A program made the position numbers and the translations under genes. This document shows, one piece after another, positions 37,346 through 48,400 of a stretch of 64,000 nt of DNA. The stretch lies in contig OZ029916.1 in NCBI GenBank assembly GCA_964023275.1, positions 20,678,064 through 20,742,063 on the forward strand, given 5' to 3'. Source of the DNA: Norana najaformis (taxonomy: Eukaryota > Annelida > Clitellata > Crassiclitellata > Hormogastridae). The number at the start of each line of letters is the position of its first letter. The stretch's first letter is position 1. A model generated the notes under the pieces. It worked only from the letters and a program-made list of their open reading frames with translations, did no database searches and was not told the origin of the DNA.

Positions 37346-38663
37346 TGCCTTCTGAAATTACATCTCGCAGAACACACTCAGCTAAGGTTCAACAATCAAA
37401 AAATCTGTCTGCCTTTCCGTCTGTCTGCCTGTCTGGCCAGCAACTCCAAGTCTGCATTGTTCTTTACCGATAAAGGAATTTGACTAAGATCTAAAGGAAA
37501 ATTAAAAAGGAAAATCAATCTTTCAAAAGGCTTCCATAAATCGATGTAAATTTGGTTGATTTTTAAAGATGGTTCATTCAACCATCTAAACATTTTTGTT
37601 TACTAAAAATTAATATATAGAAAAAATTAAGCTCAGTGAATTAATAAAAGTCGACCTCAGTAGATCCGTGATTAGCTACTAAATTCAATGAAAGAGCAAA
37701 CATGCTGGCGTCTATTTTGGGAAATTTGGCATAAATATCTTTTAACAGACATTATATTATTTCAGAAATCTACTGCAGCGATGTTTTTACCCATTTGTGT
37801 GATATGATGTCGGCTGCCCGGAACCCGAGCAACACGTCCTAAGCAGCCTCCGCTGAGAAGAGTTAGGGGAAGGGCAAGGACAAAAGAGGATGGCGGTTAG
37901 AGGGAAGGGAAGAGGATAGGTGGGGGAGTTTAGGCAGCATCTGATACAGATCAGTGTTTACAGGTTATGCGTCTGTAGATTTGCATTTAAAGACATAACT
38001 TTGAATATAGTAATTTGCATTTTACCAAAGCAATTAAGGAAATCTCTGCCATGCTCTGGTATACAGGGGCACTAAAGCGTTTCGATTAAGAAGTTTTGAC
38101 CGTTTTTAAATTTTCCCTAACTACCACAAAGGATCCTAAGCGCAAGACCAGTTCAAAAGTTGGGACATACATTTTCGAGAGATTGGAGACCTCCGTAGAG
38201 AGCTAGAGGCTTCGGAGGAATAGCTGTTTGCTTCCGTAGTCCACTGAGGCAGCGAACGACTGTGATGAATTGTGAATCCGATTTAATAAAATTTCTTCAT
38301 CTGCCAACGCTGAGCGAAATAAATGGTCCCTACGTTATGGGACTGGCTAAGTGCTTTCAGAACATCTGACTTTGTAATAGGCTGATTCGGTGTCGGAATT
38401 TTGAAAAGATTTTGCTGTAAAAGGCATGACTTTTGGGATATGGAAATTGAAGAAAACAAAAATCGGCTGATCCACGGGTAGAAATGGCAATATTGCGGTT
38501 AAGGGACTTTCGGAATTTGGAAAGGGAAAGAAGGAAAAAGACCTTCGGAACAGGAAAGGAATGAGGTCGAAACATTTATTCGAAAGGTAAGAAGATAGAC
38601 CTTCCTGGAGTTAGGCAGCGTTGGGTACAATTTATGCTTCTCATTTCTTGAAATTGGTATAAT

Positions 38664-38692
38664 TCCTTTATTATTATTATTATTATTATTAT

Positions 38693-38790
<98 letters not shown>

Positions 38791-38792
38791 TT
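38664..38792. repeat. (TTA)n(TAG)n microsatellite
   Basis: TTATTA units followed by about 30 TAG units with a TGG interruption. Confidence 0.95.
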
Positions 38793-38872
38793 AAAGAATG
38801 TCCGTTGCGTTTTGTCTTGTAATTGTAATCGACATATGTACTGTATATGTATGCATCTAAAAACTTAATAGG

Positions 38873-38911
38873 CCTATAGCGCATTTTAGTACCTCACAAA
38901 AGCGCTGTCCA
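38873..38911 (+). repeat. Short dispersed repeat, second copy
   Basis: CTATAGCGCATTTTAGTACC then TCACAAAAGCGCTGTCC; same layout as at 9.81 kb. Confidence 0.55.
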
Positions 38912-40734
38912 GTATACAAGCTTCAAATTTTTTATTCGTTTATTCGTTCCTCTTCAGGACATTGAGAGCCAGAGTTAGATGGCTAACTCAGGATGGTTGG
39001 TTAACTCACTGCATGGCTCTCGTGTCTCTTCTTCTCTGTCTCTACATACCTTTGTCTCTAGTTTTCTGTGTTCGCGTGTGTTTCTGTTTCAGCCTCTACC
39101 TGTTCCTTTGGTTGTCTCTCTGTCTGTCCCTCTTTTTGTCTGTTTCCCATGCTGGGTGATGCCCGATCGTCTGTCTATTTGCCAGCTGAATACGTGTCTG
39201 TCATTCGACTTATGATGGCCAAATATTAACGATAAGTTATCGTCGTCGTATCGTGTTATATTTGCCAGAATTTTTTGTTACGATGTCTCCATTAGAATCG
39301 TTGCTTATTAGTTCTTCAATGCATCAGTCAATTTGCTGCCTTGCCAACTAAAGTAAGTTCAGAAGATAAAGATGGGTACAGGAGCCTTTCTAGACTTTTT
39401 GCGATGTTCCATGAGGCGCAAGATGCTCAAGAGATTCCTCAGAATTTAACTTGAAACGGAAGGATGATAAATATTTCCACGTATATAGGCTATATGGCAA
39501 AATGGCCGCATGTCTGTCTAACGTGTCGTTTTTGATCAATTATTTGGTGACATGCGGATTTTGCTCGTTAATTTTCTTTCCTTCGGACTTCAAATGGGAT
39601 CTAGTATGCGTTCTTGGAGTTATTTTTCTCTTTCACCGTCATTTTAAAGTGTTTTGGACGGTGTTTTACACTTTTCATCTTAAGTTTCGTGCGCCGCCAT
39701 TCGACTCGTCCTCCCGGAGGGGGTTCACTTTACTAGCTGGACTGTGTCGAGCTTCTCTTGGAAGGGGTGAAATAAGGAATCAGACATTGTTGCTTGTGAC
39801 AAATATAATCGAGAATAAATTTGGTGGAGGGGGGCATCTATTTAGAGCATGTTCGACCTGTTTAGTATCTGAATCGATTCAGGAATCTTTAAATAGAGTA
39901 ATTAAGATGTCTGGCATGTCCTGCATCCAATTTACTCCTTCATATCATTCTTGTACCCACGCTTCACTAGGTCAGAGTACGGTTTAGTTCCCACCCTACC
40001 ACCTAGTCCTTCTGTCTTTCTTCATCCGCAACCTTTTCTACTATCTTCAATTTAATCTCTTCTCTCCCCCTCTGCCTCTTCCTCCCTCCCTCTTCTCTTC
40101 TCCCTTTTTTCTCTTCTCTCTCCTCATTTATTTCTTTTTAGAAATCCGTATTCTGTCCCATCCTACCTGGCCATTCTTTTCAACTGTATGGCTTTCCCAC
40201 TGTTTCCATATACTGTATCTTTCCTCTCCCCTCTATATTCCATCTTCTGTCTTTCTGTCTCTTCTTAATCGACTCGAACAAGATCTTGTTATGTTAAGAA
40301 GTAACTTTGATGATACACAGTCTATCAGTGACTGGTCTCAGCTATGGGACAGGTCTTTGACGAGCCACTCTTTTCATTTATTTCACTTGAATCGGCGGCT
40401 TATTGAGCGGCTTACGGATGAATTTAAGTATAAAATAAATGTGTTATTTTATTTAGTTGCTGTGGGTAGTTTTTAACTGTTAGATAGTCCATATACTACT
40501 TTTTAGCCTAATCATGAGTTTGCAGTAATTTCTGTATGTGGTAGCCATCTTTGAATTTGCGTGTTTTTGTGAATATTCAGTTGCGTCCGGTTTCTCATCT
40601 GCATTTGAGGTAAGGAAATTTTAATTTGGAAAATGTATATGTGATGTAAGTGTAACATAGTGTAGCTATAGTTATGCCAGTGATGATTGTAAAAAAGAAA
40701 TGTATTGAGATAGAAATGTTTGATAAATCTTTGA

Positions 40735-40789
40735 TGTTCCCAAATGGGAACAATGGGCACAAGAGGTACTGTGTTCCCATTTGGGAACA
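40735..40789 (+). repeat. Left TIR of piggyBac relic
   Basis: 55 bases beginning TGTTCCCAAATGGGAACA and ending TGTTCCCATTTGGGAACA: two 16-18-bp palindromes separated by a spacer containing ATGGGCAC and GGTACTG. It matches the reverse complement of 41947-42001 with only a few differences. Confidence 0.9.
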
Positions 40790-40927
40790 TCAGGAGGAAA
40801 TGCATTGAGTGATTGAAAGCATCACACCAAGAGAATTACTGCTGTCCACATTTATAGAACAATATGAGACAAATTAGAATTTTTAGTTTAAGCAGTAATC
40901 GCGCTTTTTGTATGATTACGTTTTCAG

Positions 40928-41677
40928 ATGTTGAAAAGAAAGTTCTCCTTGTCTGAGGCAATTGCTATGGTACAGCCTGATGCAGATAGCGAAGATGATA
41001 ACATTGAGCAGTTTGTTCACCCAACAGGGGCTTCGCGGATGAAGATAACATATTGCCTTCGATTCTTCCATCTGATGTTTCTGGGCCAGTTACTGTTTTT
41101 GTGCGTAGAGGTGCAGACGATGCGAGTCAGGTACAAGAATCTCATGCACTCCAAAGTTAAAGAAACCGAAAGTGGACTTTATATCGCAACCCAAATGGGT
41201 CAAGAAAAGAGCAAATACGCATGAAATAGCCACTACTGACATTGAGAAGGTTAGCAATAAGCATCCTGAACTAATTGGCATGTCACCATATGAGCCGGAC
41301 CGCCTCATGTCTAACTATCGCCCAGTGTTTCGCTTAAGAAGTGGTGCTAGCGACTCTTTATCAGCGGTTTGAACAAAGCCGTTGTTGCTGCTTGGCGTCT
41401 TCACGTTGAGGTCGTTGGATAGTTTGATCACCTGGAGTTCCGATGGCACATTGTCCGAACAATGCTACAATGGTCGTACAAGCCTCCTCCAGCACTCTCA
41501 GGACCAGCTAGCCACCCAGTCAGTGACATTCGCTATGATGGAGCCGACCATCATCTGGTTCCGAATGCCAGGCAAGCAAGATATCGCTCGTGTAAGAAGA
41601 ACACAAGGCTTCAACGCACAAAGTGCATGGCTCCACTTCACCTGCACTGCGAGCAGCAGTATCATACTCGCATTTGA
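40928..41677 (+). pseudogene. piggyBac transposase pseudogene
   Basis: Starts MLKRKFSLSEAIAMVQPDAD with an acidic stretch (DSEDDNIEQF), like piggyBac N-termini. It shifts frame near 41035, has several stops to about 41370 where the catalytic domain should be, and resumes in frame with the C-terminal region including a TAG inside VVG*FDHLEF. The terminal cysteine/histidine-rich domain retains C..CKKNTR...KC......HC...YH. Intact proteins of this family are about 550-600 residues; about 250 codons remain here. Confidence 0.82.
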
Positions 41678-41946
41678 GACAGACAATTTGCAGTCTGCAG
41701 CAGGTCACTGAGAAATATCCAGAATATGTTAAAGGTGGTATCATTGTGTTTAGTCGCAGGATTAGGCTGTCACAAATGACAAAGTTAACACTGACACTGC
41801 TTTATGATGTTTTAAAAACTAGTTACTTCAACGCTGATGTGTGGTTTTCATACTCTATCAAAGCAGCCAGTGCTGTGCATAAAATACACTGTGGTAGTAA
41901 CTGAAAACTGTCACTTTAATAGGTACTCTGCGATAATTTTGCATGT

Positions 41947-42001
41947 TGTTCCCAAATGGGAACACAGTACCATATGTGCCCATTGTTCCCAAATGGGAAC
42001 A
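41947..42001 (-). repeat. Right TIR of piggyBac relic
   Basis: Inverted copy of the left repeat with the same two palindromes (TTCCCAAATGGGAA twice) and a spacer with CAGTACC and GTGCCCAT. Confidence 0.9.
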
Positions 42002-42235
42002 ACACGCCACCTAGCGGCTGATCGCCAAATCACATAAATGTAAGTTCCTAGGACCTAACCTTTGCATCATTTGTCATATTCCGAAGTATCACAATGATTG
42101 GCAATTGGGGGAAAGTGGGTTAAGCGTCTACCCGATAATATCACCTATGGCCATCACGGATGCTATTTTTTCTCACGAGTCTACAGAGCCGCACCGTTTA
42201 AGATCGAAATGTACCAATCGAAGTCGTGGATATAG

Positions 42236-42548
42236 TTCTCTCACTTTCTAACTCTGACTTTCTCTTTCTCTCTGTCTAGCTGTCTGCCTATCTCTCTCTC
42301 TCCCTCCTTCCCTCCCTCCCTCCCTCTCTTACCTCTCTCCCCCTCTCTTTTCTCTCTCTCTCTCTCTCTTTCTTTCTCACTCTCTCTCTTTCTGTCATCT
42401 CTCTCTCTCTTTCTCTCATCTCTCCCTCTCTCCCTCTCCTCTCTATCCTCTGTCTCTCCTCTGTCTCTCTTTCTCTCTCCCTCTCTCCCTCCCTCTCTCT
42501 CTCCTCTCTCTCCAAGTCTATCTCTTTCTTCTCTCTCTCTCTAACTCT
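42236..42548. repeat. CT-rich microsatellite tract
   Basis: CTCTCT, CCCT and TCTTT units for about 310 bases. Confidence 0.95.
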
Positions 42549-42549
42549 C

Positions 42550-43361
42550 AAACTTGATGTTATTCTTTAGTGTCCTCTATCAGCGGATATTAATGTAATG
42601 ACATTTGTAGCCCTCCATTCTGTTGTCTTTGTCAAAGATTTCTAAAGTTGTCCTGATGTCAGAATGTTTTAATCATGTCTCATATATCAGCCAACAGATC
42701 CAACCACATGACCATAATGGCGTCTCAGGAGTTTCTATATAGAAGGTAGTAGAAAAGTGTTACCTTGGACTTTCTCCTTATCTGTCTGTCTCAGTATGCC
42801 CGTTTGTTTCGCTCTGAGCCTGTCTGTTTGCCTGCCTATCTGTTTGTCTGTCTGTTTGTCTGTCTGTCTGTTTGTCTGTATGTCTGCCCTTGTCGTTCTC
42901 TACAGCACGCGAATAATATATGAATAAGCCTATAGTTTGTGCAAAAGTACAACGCTTTCGGAAAACCATTTATGTATATCATACTGCATGTACTAACAAT
43001 CAGTCAAAAAACGAGGAAGACATTTAAGAAATGTATACACAATTGCTCATAAATTGGCGAATCAAAAACACATCGCTTGTATATAAGCTAACAAAGTGGA
43101 ATGCATTGCTGGCATTATTATAAGTAATAGTGATGACGATGATGATAATGACGATGACGACGACGGCGATGATGATAATGATGACGACGATGACGAGAAT
43201 GCAATATTAGCGTTTAACAGATGAGCACCATCCATAGTAAACTGTCTACCCGAATCAATTTAAGAATATAATAGAACAACCAACGAAAGATTTGCACTTG
43301 GCAAGCATTTCAAAAAGGTCACGTAGAACATACATATGCATACGCATATATATATATGCAT

Positions 43362-43393
<32 letters not shown>

Positions 43394-44095
43394 AGATGAT
43401 TAATCAGATAAGGCCTCATGTAAATGGCATTTTCTCGACATATCGAAAAATTGATTTCATTGTTTTTATGGCTTACTCTTAGCGCATCATTTCAAATTGA
43501 TTAAGCGAATTCCGTCCAACTGTTTGGATCTTGGCCTCTGAATTCTATCGCGCCAAGAGACCTTCGGTCGGATATGATAGATAGTGTTGCATATTATGCT
43601 GCTCCTGAAATTAATAGTCACTATGCAAGAGATTAACAAGTAGTAGAAGTTCATGGAGCAATTGGAAATTGTCTAAGTCAGAATAATATCATACGTAAAA
43701 CAAACATTGTTCCGCGGATAAGGACATTTGGGTCATCTGTCGCATCACGTACCACCTGCAAAGATGTCGCATGAATCATCGATGACTCAAGCGAATCAAT
43801 GAAGATTCAAATGAATCATCGGCCTGCTGTGAACTTATAAATTGCATAATCGCGGTACAGACTTTCTATCCAATATTTCTATCAGAAGACAATGAAAATT
43901 AGTCTTCGTACAACCACAGACAATGTTCAACGTAATTAGATTTACTTAGTTGCATAGTAGATGTTAACTGCAGTTTGAAATGAGTCGATTTACCCGAACG
44001 TTTTAAAGCCAAACTTCTTATTCCAGAAGATATTTGCTTTAATACAGAGATATGTTGACTGATTTGTATAATTTTGGTGCATTGCGTTTACTTGC
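42550..44095. other. Anonymous intergenic DNA
   Basis: TCTG words at 42780-42890, GATGATAATGACGATG words at 43130-43200 and a TA run at 43340-43395. No gene seen. Confidence 0.4.
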
Positions 44096-44099
44096 AATT

Positions 44100-45015
44100 C
44101 AATAGTACAGCAATCCAAACAAACGTTCGCCAAGACGATGAACAGTTTGCTAAAAGAAATAATGGCAAGACTACAGAACAGGCTACAGGTGAATAAATGA
44201 TAAAGGAAAAATGATAATGTTGGAGAAAGTCACACAGAATATAACCTTTTAAATCGGAAATAGCAGCAAGAACTATTTGTAAACTTCGATGTTCACAGGC
44301 GTATTGAAATGCAATGCAATACTTGCGCCTGTAAGGAGTTGCCATTGAAGAGTAGTTATACATTTGTGCGATTAAGATTACAACTAGGTAGCACTCTTCA
44401 AAGTAACTGGTATTTCATCGGCAATTTATACCTGGCCAGATTGGTTTTCAAACATAAATCAAGTCATTCATTTATTTGATGTCGTATACTTATATGGCGC
44501 CATAATGTTAGGTACAGCGCATTAATCGGCGATGATTAGCAGTTCTGCGTTGAGGACTGGCGCAAGGATCTTTCACAAATCTGCGGTTTTGAGTCTCCTT
44601 TGAGATGTCCCTACAAGGCAAGAGTGCAAACAATCAGTTCCTGCAGTCACCTAGAAACCAGTCTTTTAAGGATCGACGCTAGCGGGAACACATTAAATTC
44701 TGCTTTAGCTCTGTGGCTCCTAGTTGAAAAGTGAGGTCATCCATAGCAATGTTACGGAACAAAGACGACTGCGGCTGCGATTACACAACTTCTAAAATCA
44801 CGATGGCCTGCTTTACCATGTGTTCGATTGGTGCCAGAAAACTCTGTGGAAATTCTGGCGGACGTTTCCTTCGTGTGTCTTTGTAGTATTTCTCTGCGGG
44901 TGTAGATCGACCTTCCAGTCGCAGTGCAAAGCTTTTCCACAGACTATCTTTCCCCATCGACTGTCGGAGGAAGTGAATCTTCACCGAAGGTTAAGGATTC
45001 TCCTATATCAACGAA
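44100..45015 (-). other. 3' flank / 3' UTR of neurabin
   Basis: Downstream of the stop no further conserved coding is seen. An AATAAA on the minus strand (TTTATT at about 44470) is a possible polyadenylation signal about 540 bases past the stop; this is a guess from sequence alone. Confidence 0.3.
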
Positions 45016-45210
45016 TCACTTCCCGAAGAAAAGCCTCTTACGTTTCGTGGTCGTCTTCGTCGTTGGAGGCGGGGGACCCTGTCGAGCAAGCCGATCCGTC
45101 GTCTTCTGCTGCCTCTGCTCCTGCTTCCTCTGCCTCTCGATGGCCGCTCGAAGGTCCTTGAGCTTCTTCTTCAACGAGTCCCTGTCTTTGCTCGTCTTCA
45201 TTCCGAGGCC
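45016..45210 (-). CDS. Neurabin exon 19, SAM helix 5, basic C-terminus and stop
   Basis: Encodes [20 protein letters not shown] (compare ALGMTASQDRAVVKKKLKEM), then an Arg/Gln-rich helix, a PPPPTT stretch and a very basic tail KRKRLFFGK before TGA at 45016-45018. It completes the SAM domain begun in exon 18. Confidence 0.94.
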   Translation of the reverse strand, partial: GLGMKTSKDRDSLKKKLKDLRAAIERQRKQEQRQQKTTDRLARQGPPPPTTKTTTKRKRLFFGK

Positions 45211-45417
45211 CTGCATCAAGTGTAATCAAATCCATCATGACAAACACCAACAGCAACACGTGATGGTGCTTCAAACTTCTTTGTCTAATGATTATACACG
45301 AGTCGTGAGAAACATCAATCGGAGTAACATTTGGGAGTTAGCAAGGAAGTACGATAGAAGTGAGTGCAGAAGAAGGAAGCTGTGTGACGAAAAGAAAGAG
45401 AATAGAACAAGGTAAGA

Positions 45418-45459
<42 letters not shown>

Positions 45460-48400
45460 AAATAGGAAAGAGTCATCCAAATAAAGCAATTAATAAAGAA
45501 GGAATAAAAATGAACAGACGAAAGGAAGAACAAACAATAATTGTCTGTACTTATTAAACGCCACTATCTAATGACTAAGCATCAATCGACGGCGCTCATA
45601 AATTGTGTGTGAAGGACTTCGTCAAGGTCTATACTCAGTACACCGTCTCAAGAGAGACTCCAACCCACACAGCCCGCGTTACCTTGTCACATGGTTGCCG
45701 ATTGGTCTGAATAAGAAACAAATGCGAGGAGCCGCTCTCATAGTTTCGAGAAGATTTGAGAGGATCTTAAGAGACTCAGCATTAATAGTCGGCTACATTT
45801 ACATTTTATAGCTTAATGGTTTCTGACAAAAAACTTCGAGTGGGTCATAAGAATGTTCAGCAGACTGTAACTCAAGATGTCGCTTACCTTCATTTTCGTG
45901 CTGTCAAGTTCGAGAAGCTGTTTCCCGTCAATCTGTTTCTCAAGGAAATTAGAGGCATAGGATTCGAGGTTCTGTCTCATCAGCCAATCAGCCACCTGCT
46001 GAGGATCCCAGAAGGGCACATCGATCACCTGCTCAGGCCCACTGGAAGGCATATCAACATGATAGATGGGGGAACGCCGCGCACGAGAACTCCAACACGA
46101 CGAAACACAGGAATCCTGTAGAGACAAAACGCTACTAAGCATAACGTCGGATTTTAAAAATATAGAAGAACGCGAAGAACGCGAAGAAGAACGTGTTGGC
46201 TGGGAAGCACAAGTGGAACTGAAATCTCGAAACGAATTTCTGCGCAGCGGGGATTTGAACCCAGACCTCTTGATTGACAGTCTAACACGCTAACCACTAG
46301 ACTATCGCGCACCCTACAATAATGAGGACTAAAACCAAACTTGTGCAGAGAGCTGCCAAAATGCATGTTGAACAATGAAAACAACGCCCCAAGAACAAAC
46401 CATTGCGGTAGACGTGTGAGTACAACATTCGATGCGCTTTACTACATCACAGTACAGTATAATACAAAACAATACACTGCAACCAATCAACCATCGTAGC
46501 AATTGAAATCGAAGTAATTCCAGGAATTCATCAAAGCACTTACATCTCTGCTGAGTTGTGTTTGAGGAATGTTGACGCTTTCTTCGATCGAAATATTCTG
46601 CGCTGTGTCAAAATACAGAATAACTGTTATGCAGCTTACAGTTGGATATTTTATTCGTGCCTGGTTTTTCATCAAGTTCCGTATCTATGTGTATAAGTGT
46701 TAAAGTATTTGGGAATTTATATTTAAATGGCGGCTTTGCGAACTTCCAAGTGTCCATCACGCAGTGGCTCTTTTACTAGGCTATGGTAACTTAAGAGTAG
46801 GCCTAATATTGTAATCGCCAATACCCGGTGGTCTGTTGTCCGAATCCGACATCTTGTTGGTAGAGTTCTAACGAGTCTTCTAGTGATGCGTAACGATCTT
46901 ACCTATTACTTGAACCTGTATTCCGTTCCGTCCTCGAGGCGACGACTTCGTTGCGCTGGCTCCCTGGCAGTCGCCATCTTGCGTCGCTCTTTTCGAAACC
47001 GGAACAAGACGTCCGTTGAATTCCGTTTTACTTTCAGTGGCGTTGGCGAAAGTCGAGAGATTTCGTCCAATTCGATTACCTCTATGAAAGAAACACAAAC
47101 ATGGATTTTGGAAATAAAGTGAAATGGAAGCAGTTTGCCTGCAGACGGTGGTCTGCAATTCAACAATTGTGACTTTGAGTCTGCTGAGTGGACTCCACGT
47201 AAAGACCCTCCTGCTAATCTCTGTCACCGAGCAGTGTATTTTGGTACCGGCGTGGGCTGGGAAGTAAATGGATAAACAGCAAGTCCCGCGATGCCTTTTA
47301 GACCGGTGTCCATGACCTTCGCATTCGTCCATGGCCGGCTCAAGAACATGGAAGCTTTACTTAAGCAGTTTGCAACAACGTGTAAACTGCTATCTGAGGT
47401 GAAGAGAATAAAAATCTCTGTCTTCCTCTAGTCCTTTGTCTCACTTTTAATGTCTCTTTCGTTAATTTCTCTTTTAATCGCTCACTCTCACTCTCTTTTG
47501 TAGCTATCTTACGCACACCTGTGTGATGGTCTGTCTACTTGTTTTTACATTAGTTTGGTAATATCAAACCGGAACTATGAGACTGACCGGTTTCTCTAGC
47601 AAAGGCACTGGCTTCCACACCAGAGTTCGCAAAATAACCGACAATCGCTCTATCCAGTTTCTGTCTGCTAGATTCACCTGCTGGTGCAGCTCCACTTTCA
47701 ATATCCACGAACATCCTGGGCATAAAAAACAAGATGTAACAGTAGTACAATAAACAACACAAAAGTCATAGTCATTCACTAGGCCTATCATACAATACAA
47801 TGCAGCACAAACAATACATGAATTTTGTCCAACGGGAGATCCTACGACAGATGTACGCGGAATACCATACAACAGACCTCAAAAGGGTACTACACAATAC
47901 AACAGAAAGCAATAAAAACAACACAATATGCAATAAACAATGTAAACCAGATCAACACACTGCAAAACAATAACGCAGCAAAATAAAACATAAGACGGTG
48001 TAGCATAATACAGTAAATTACAAAACAATGGAATACAATAGAATAAAACCGATTACAATGAAATATTGAACTGCGCATGCCTCCTGTATAATCATATTAT
48101 GCGTCTCTTGCACCTTAAAGGACCACAAGCGGCGTCAACGCTCTTCCTGGAAGCTCGGCCACAGCGAGGACAAGGTCGACACTGAACAGGGCACCGGCAA
48201 CGGGCGCCTCGTATATACGCAGCAATTCATCGATGGCTATTCGCATGTGAAGCTGCGGCGGCAGGAGTGGCCTCTGACCCAGATGGACCTCGACGAAAGG
48301 ACAAGGAACGGCAGAATCTGTTCTGCGAACCATAACGGGATTACCATGGCGGAATCCAATTCTTCTGATGCGGCGCTGACACATAAACCAGAATTTCAGA

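Larger units (their letters stand above)
37350..40730. other. Anonymous intergenic DNA
   Basis: A 178-codon plus-strand frame at 39451-39987 has no recognisable motif and no clear splice context. A pyrimidine-rich stretch at 40000-40150 follows it. Confidence 0.35.
40735..42001 (+). mobile_element. piggyBac-type DNA transposon relic with 55-bp TIRs
   Basis: Bounded by near-perfect inverted repeats (40735-40789 and 41947-42001). It contains broken transposase sequence on the plus strand whose end matches the piggyBac C-terminal region: AVVAAWRLHVEVVG, FDHLEFRWHIVRTMLQWSYK, HPVSDIRYDGADHHLVPN, CRSCKKNTRLQ..KC and HCEQQYH. At 1.27 kb it is shorter than an autonomous element (commonly over 2 kb), so the catalytic core has been deleted. 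No TTAA duplication is visible directly at the ends, so the true termini may lie slightly outside. Confidence 0.85.

Noticed and set aside
39451-39987. 178-codon frame as a gene
   Set aside because: No homology, no domain pattern and no supporting splice sites.
42288-42551. 87-codon Arg/Glu-rich frame
   Set aside because: CT-rich microsatellite read on the minus strand.
46240-46317. tRNA gene
   Set aside because: A and B boxes are present, but there is no acceptor-stem pairing by eye, and the downstream sequence is shared with two other copies, so it is a SINE head.
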